Shown here piece by piece: positions 3,847 to 7,917 of a DNA stretch of 7,917 nucleotides. Position numbers and translations under genes: made by a program. The notes beneath the pieces are model-generated. The model made no database searches. It had not been told where the DNA came from and worked only from the letters and a program-made list of their open reading frames with translations. This DNA is from an uncultured Mailhella sp. Its GTDB lineage: Bacteria; Desulfobacterota; Desulfovibrionia; Desulfovibrionales; Desulfovibrionaceae. The stretch is from contig CAJTMS010000042.1 of the NCBI GenBank assembly GCA_910577155.1, positions 1-7,917 on the forward strand, written 5' to 3'. Position 1 is the first letter of the stretch. The number at the start of each line of letters is the position of its first letter.

Positions 3847-6183
3847 TCAGGCATAATCACCCACACCGCGGACAACTTCATAAATATTGGGCAGTTTCCT
3901 TATCCTATCCATAAGCTGATACAAATGAACAGCGTCTGTTACTTCAACGGTAAAATCAACTTCTGCTTTGGAATCAATAGTCGTAGTTAAAATCAAACCT
4001 TGGATATTGACATCAAAATTAGCAATTTCCATGGCAATGGCGGCAAGCATGCCTTTTTCATTCTTCGCTGTTACTTTAATCGTTGCGGGGAATGGTCTTG
4101 GTTCTTCATTCTGCCAAGTCACAGAAATAAGCCGTTCTGATTCCAAGTCAAGCAAATGGGGGCAATTGGACAAATGCACAATAACGCCGCGTCCACGGCT
4201 GATAAAGCCAATCACCTGATCCCCGGGAACAGGCTTACAGCATTTAGCAAAATGAACAAGCGTATCGTCAATGCCTTTGACAACAATACCGCCGGTATGA
4301 TCTTTATTATCGGCAGTGGAAGCTTTCGCTGTATTTTCATGCGGGAGAGGCTCCACCGTCTTGGGATCAATCAAAGACTGCAGCTTCGTCAGAATTTTTT
4401 TCGGTGTAAACTTTGCATAGCCAACGTTCGCAAATAAATCCTCAATACTGGAAGCTGAAAATTCGGAAATTAAATCACTCAGCGTTCCGTCCTTGACAGC
4501 ACGCATAACGTTAATTCCCATTTTCCGTCCTTCCTTTTCCAGCATATCACGCCCAAGAGCTATAGCCTTATCCCGCTCTTCCGTGCGTAAATAATTTTGA
4601 ATTTTTGAACGGGCTTTGGACGTTTTGACAAGCTTGAGCCAGTCACGGCTCGGATAGCGGTTTTTATCCGTAATAATTTCTATGGTATCACCGCTTTTTA
4701 ATTGCGTAGAGAGAGGAACGAGCTTTCCATTAACCTTTGCCCCCACACAATGGAAACCCACATCCGTATGGATGAGAAACGCAAAATCGAGCGGAGTTGC
4801 CCCGTCAGGCAATTGTTTGACAAGCCCTTTCGGCGTAAAAACGTAAATCTCATTGCTGAAGAGGTCTAAGCGCAGGGTGCTCATAAATTCACGGGAATCT
4901 GCCTCATCACGCTGACGCTCTAAAATATCCCGTATCCATTGCAGCTGTGGCATATCCCCTGCTTTAATGGCATGATTTTTATTATTTTCCTTATAAAGCC
5001 AGTGGGAAGCAACCCCGTGTTCCGCAAAATCGTTCATTTCTTCCGTACGGATTTGGATTTCAATACGTTCCCCTTCCGGTCCAATCACCGTACTGTGCAA
5101 ACTTTGATAACCGTTTGCTTTTGGCAGGGAAATATAATCTTTAAAACGACCTGCCACAGGACGCCACAAAGCATGTACCAAACCAAGTACTGCGTAACAA
5201 TCACGCAATTCTTTGACAATAACACGGAAGGCAATAATATCATGCATTTCATCAAGAGGAGTACCCTGCGCCTTCATTTTCAAATAAATGCTGTAAACCT
5301 GTTTAATACGCCCGAAAACACGCCCTTCAATATTATTTTCCCGCATGATTTCTTCAAGTTTTGTAATGACTTTATTAATAATCTGCCGTTCAACGACTTG
5401 ATTTGTTTCAAGCCAGTTGGCAATATGGGTATATTGGTCAGGCTGCAAATAACGGAAACTTAAATCTTCCAGTTCCTGTTTTATTTTATGCAAGCCCAAA
5501 CGGTTGGCAAGGGGAGCATAAATATCCATAGTTTCCTGCGAAATAGAAATTTTTTTATGGGGCTTTTGGAACTGCAGGGTACACATATTATGTGTTCTGT
5601 CAGCAAGCTTTACAATGGGAACACGAATATCATGGCTCATTGCCAAAATCATTTTACGGATATTTTCAGCCTGTGCTTCTTCTTTTGTATCAAAGGTCAT
5701 CATGTTGATTTTGGTAACACCGTCAACAATATCCGCAACCTGTTCGCCAAATTCGTCTTCCAGTTCATCAATGGACGCACTTGTATCTTCAACTGTATCA
5801 TGCAAAAGCCCTGCGGCAATGGCATGTTCATCAAAACCCATTTCTGCAATATTTTTTGCCACACTGGCAGGGTGCATAAAATAGGGTTCACCGGACATAC
5901 GCAATTGTCCTGCGTGGGCTACTGATGCAAAATCGTACGCTTTTTCAATGAGTTTTGTATCAACTTGAGGATTAAATTTTAATGCAGCCGCAACAATTTC
6001 TTCCACAGGAACAATAACATTTGATACTTCCTGTTCTTTATTAGCAGCAGGCTTTCCAATAATCACAATAGAAGAGGTATCTGTGCTCTTATCATTTGCA
6101 CGCTTTTCATCTTCGCTTTTTTTTGGCACAGCCACAGAAACATCGTGCTTTTGTTCATCAATCTGTAGATTTTGTTCTGCCAT
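3847..6183 (-). CDS. rel: Bifunctional (p)ppGpp synthetase/hydrolase (Rel/SpoT family)
   Basis: This 778-residue enzyme makes and breaks the stringent-response alarmone (p)ppGpp. Domains in order: a low-complexity charged N-terminal extension (1-60); an HD hydrolase with H104, HD 128-129, ED 132-133, D195 and N199 all present; a synthetase with RFKD (346-349), GYQSLHS (358-364) and EIQIRT (375-380); TGS (about 443-505); a helical region; a conserved-cysteine zinc-finger-like segment (C648, C649, C674); and a C-terminal ACT domain (about 697-775). RFKD, rather than the acidic ExDD of RelA-only synthetases, together with the intact HD site, argues for both activities. Usual family length is 700-750, so the N-terminal extension accounts for the excess. 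The ATG has AAGGA seven bases upstream (6191-6195), and the next in-frame Met is residue 96, inside the HD domain. It has its own promoter 31 bases upstream. It lies 67 bases behind the binding-protein gene and 37 ahead of the YhcH-like gene. Confidence 0.97.
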   Translation of the reverse strand: MAEQNLQIDEQKHDVSVAVPKKSEDEKRANDKSTDTSSIVIIGKPAANKEQEVSNVIVPVEEIVAAALKFNPQVDTKLIEKAYDFASVAHAGQLRMSGEPYFMHPASVAKNIAEMGFDEHAIAAGLLHDTVEDTSASIDELEDEFGEQVADIVDGVTKINMMTFDTKEEAQAENIRKMILAMSHDIRVPIVKLADRTHNMCTLQFQKPHKKISISQETMDIYAPLANRLGLHKIKQELEDLSFRYLQPDQYTHIANWLETNQVVERQIINKVITKLEEIMRENNIEGRVFGRIKQVYSIYLKMKAQGTPLDEMHDIIAFRVIVKELRDCYAVLGLVHALWRPVAGRFKDYISLPKANGYQSLHSTVIGPEGERIEIQIRTEEMNDFAEHGVASHWLYKENNKNHAIKAGDMPQLQWIRDILERQRDEADSREFMSTLRLDLFSNEIYVFTPKGLVKQLPDGATPLDFAFLIHTDVGFHCVGAKVNGKLVPLSTQLKSGDTIEIITDKNRYPSRDWLKLVKTSKARSKIQNYLRTEERDKAIALGRDMLEKEGRKMGINVMRAVKDGTLSDLISEFSASSIEDLFANVGYAKFTPKKILTKLQSLIDPKTVEPLPHENTAKASTADNKDHTGGIVVKGIDDTLVHFAKCCKPVPGDQVIGFISRGRGVIVHLSNCPHLLDLESERLISVTWQNEEPRPFPATIKVTAKNEKGMLAAIAMEIANFDVNIQGLILTTTIDSKAEVDFTVEVTDAVHLYQLMDRIRKLPNIYEVVRGVGDYA

Positions 6184-6213
6184 AATACTATCCTTCTCAA
6201 GTTACATAGCTTA

Positions 6214-6242
6214 TTTTTACCGCACAAATCCTTGTTTGTCAA
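6214..6242 (-). promoter_or_regulatory. Sigma-70-type promoter of rel
   Basis: On the minus strand a perfect -35 TTGACA (6242-6237) is separated by 17 bases from TAAAAA (6219-6214), a 4-of-6 match to the -10. Transcription would begin near 6207, giving a leader of about 24 bases. The spacer contains short inverted arms ACAAA and TTTGT, which could be chance in A/T-rich DNA. The promoter would give rel and the YhcH-like gene expression independent of the upstream gene. Confidence 0.65.
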
Positions 6243-6250
6243 AATAATCT

Positions 6251-7897
6251 CTATTGCAAAAAGCTCGGTATCCACCATTTTTCCATATTATGCGTAATAC
6301 CGGAAACAGCAGGTTCTATACCCTGAAAACGCTTTTGCACCATGGGCAGGGCATAGGGGACATATAAAAATAAATAGGGCTGCTCTTCATGTAAAATTTC
6401 CTGAAACCTGTCATAATATCTTTTGCGCTCTTCCCTCGCTGCGGTAGAACGGGCTTTTTCAAGGAGCATATCCGCTTCCTCATTTTTGAAGCCCACAAAA
6501 TTCAAGCCATTCTGTTTTATTGCAGAAGAGTGCCAAACACTGGAAATATCGGGATCTTCCAAAATATTCCACGCTAAAATAACGGCGTCATACTGCCCTT
6601 TCATCACAAATTCATTGATAAAAGTTGCCCATTCCACGGTACGAATTTTCATTTCTATGCCAAGTTTTTTCCATTCGTCCTGCAAAATAAGCAGCGTGTT
6701 TTCCCGCTCTTTATTGCCTTGATTGAGCAAAACCGTGAAGGAAAAACGCTGTCCGTCCTTTTGCAGATATCCGTCTTTATCCTGTGTCCAGCCTGCCTCC
6801 GCAAAAAGTTCCAGAGCTTTTTCCTTATCATAGGGATAAGGGGATAAGGTATCATTATATACCCATGTGGCGGGTTTAAAAGGACCCACGGTTTTTTCTC
6901 CAAGCCCAAGCAGCGCTCCTTTTATGACGGTATCTCTGTCGGTTGCATAGGATAGGGCTTGCCGAACACGTTTGTCCCTGAAAAAAGGATGGTTCAAATT
7001 AAAGCCGATATAGGTATAGCCATTGGAAAGATATTTATATTTCTGCCAATTCTCTTCCCATTCCTTTTCCTTTGTCTGCAGGAGATATTGCTGGGTTGTC
7101 AGTCCCAAGTAGTCAATTTTTTTTGCTTTTGCCTCTAAAAAAATTGTCGTCACATCGGGAATAATCCTGTAAATAAATTGATCAATATAAGGACGTCCGT
7201 CAAAATAGGTGTCGCTCGCTTCCAGCACAAGACGCGTGCCTGTTTGCCATTCTTTTAATTTAAAAGGTCCTGCACCTACGGGATTGCGGGCAAATGATGT
7301 TTTAGTAATATCCTCATGCTCTAAAATATGCCGGGGCAAAATTGCCATCATCCATGTTATGACGGCGCGGGCATAGGGCTCATCATAACGCACCTCAAAA
7401 GAAAATTTACCTGTCTGCTTAAATTCCTTAACCAGCAGGCAATCCGCGGCATAAGGCGTTGGCGTATGCGGGTCAATAGTCAATTTATACGTAAAATACA
7501 CATCATCAGCCGTAAGCTGCACGCCGTCATGCCAATAAATATCTTCACGCAGTTCAAAGCGGAATAGTCTGCCGTCCTCCAAAATTTCAAACTTCTTAGC
7601 CGCCAAAGGGATAATATTATACTCTTTGTCGTATTTTAAAAGAGATGTATAAATAAAATCAGCCACTTCATGGGAAGCAGAATCTGCTGCTAAAATAGGG
7701 ATTAAATTGGAAGGCTCGCCAATACTGGCTAAAACGAGCTTGCCCCCATAATCCGGAGCTTCAGGAATAATAAGCTTATCTGTGCCTAAAACACTCTGCA
7801 CCGTTTCTTGTTCCTTCTTTTCTTCCTGCAAATTACACGCACAAATAAGCAGGAAAAAACAAGGAATTAAAAAAAATTTAAAAAAATTTTTCAGCAT
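6251..7897 (-). CDS. ABC transporter substrate-binding lipoprotein, family 5 (Opp/Dpp/Nik type)
   Basis: This 548-residue protein is a periplasmic solute-binding lipoprotein of the SBP_bac_5 family, whose members bind oligopeptides, dipeptides, nickel chelates or other small solutes. A short basic start (MLKNFFKFF) and hydrophobic core lead to the lipobox I-C-A-C with the lipidated Cys at 21 and Asn next to it. Family landmarks include GGKLVLASIGEPSNLIPI (51-68), the signature region FEILEDGRLFRFELREDIYW (103-122) followed by HDGVQLTADDVYFTY, and NPVGAGPFKLKEWQTG (205-220). RDKRVRQALSYATDRD (307-322) and a C-terminal segment through GITHNMEKWW (533-542) complete the fold. The start at 7897 has only a weak GGTG five bases upstream, and no promoter can be seen because the window ends. 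No permease or ATPase gene lies downstream, so this is either an orphan receptor or the last gene of an operon beginning outside. Substrate cannot be told from sequence. The first codons contain T7 and T8 runs. Confidence 0.93.
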   Translation of the reverse strand: MLKNFFKFFLIPCFFLLICACNLQEEKKEQETVQSVLGTDKLIIPEAPDYGGKLVLASIGEPSNLIPILAADSASHEVADFIYTSLLKYDKEYNIIPLAAKKFEILEDGRLFRFELREDIYWHDGVQLTADDVYFTYKLTIDPHTPTPYAADCLLVKEFKQTGKFSFEVRYDEPYARAVITWMMAILPRHILEHEDITKTSFARNPVGAGPFKLKEWQTGTRLVLEASDTYFDGRPYIDQFIYRIIPDVTTIFLEAKAKKIDYLGLTTQQYLLQTKEKEWEENWQKYKYLSNGYTYIGFNLNHPFFRDKRVRQALSYATDRDTVIKGALLGLGEKTVGPFKPATWVYNDTLSPYPYDKEKALELFAEAGWTQDKDGYLQKDGQRFSFTVLLNQGNKERENTLLILQDEWKKLGIEMKIRTVEWATFINEFVMKGQYDAVILAWNILEDPDISSVWHSSAIKQNGLNFVGFKNEEADMLLEKARSTAAREERKRYYDRFQEILHEEQPYLFLYVPYALPMVQKRFQGIEPAVSGITHNMEKWWIPSFLQ

Positions 7898-7917
7898 TCT
7901 ACACCATAATAATTTTT

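Noticed and set aside
4939..5925. Long + strand open frames (4939-5463 and 5488-5925) opposite rel
   Set aside because: They are antisense shadows of a well-conserved domain region, have Cys/His/Phe-rich composition typical of reverse reading, and no convincing start sites.
6423..6722. + strand open frame inside the binding-protein gene
   Set aside because: It is antisense to conserved SBP_bac_5 sequence, with a Ser-rich composition typical of a shadow frame.

Overview
This window looks like a piece of an AT-rich, Gram-negative, anaerobic, probably motile bacterium. The best fit is a deltaproteobacterium of the Desulfovibrio/Lawsonia/Bilophila kind. The reasons are a family 9 (heptosyltransferase-type) LPS glycosyltransferase, a near-perfect sigma-54 promoter, a selenocysteine tRNA with encoded CCA, a single bifunctional Rel/SpoT-type enzyme, and an Opp/Dpp-type lipoprotein. 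The lineage is inferred from gene content and protein style, not from a database search.

Left part (1-3058, + strand). A possible tail of an upstream gene is followed by a small ubiquitin-like (ThiS/MoaD fold) protein and, 11 bases later, a GT9 glycosyltransferase with a long C-terminal extension. Just after its stop lies a sigma-54 promoter (TGGCAC, 5 bases, TTGC). It heads a two-gene unit of small helical proteins that I suspect are flagellar (the second looks like a FlgN/FliT-type chaperone). The predicted transcript starts with a long stem-loop. A second hairpin joins the stop codon of the first gene to the ribosome binding site of the second, which suggests translational coupling. A symmetrical stem with A- and T-tracts ends the unit.

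Middle (3059-3349). About 160 non-coding bases hold an unexplained 13-14 bp hairpin. Next comes selC (tRNA-Sec) on the minus strand, complete with 8-bp acceptor stem, 6-bp D stem, UCA anticodon, long variable arm and CCA. It appears to have its own sigma-70-type promoter, which overlaps the last codons of the neighbouring gene.

Right part (3330-7897, minus strand). In transcription order these are a solute-binding lipoprotein for peptides/nickel-type substrates (SBP_bac_5), a full-length (p)ppGpp synthetase/hydrolase with a well-formed promoter of its own, and a YhcH/YjgK/YiaL (TabA-like) small metal-binding protein 37 bases behind it. selC follows. The two halves of the window are convergent and meet at the terminator at 3026-3058, which is built to work in both directions.

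No insertion sequence, CRISPR array, prophage or obvious new defence system is visible. The most interesting parts are the sigma-54 two-gene unit with its two RNA structures, the orphan hairpin beside selC, and the carrier-like protein that ends in Ser-Gly rather than Gly-Gly.
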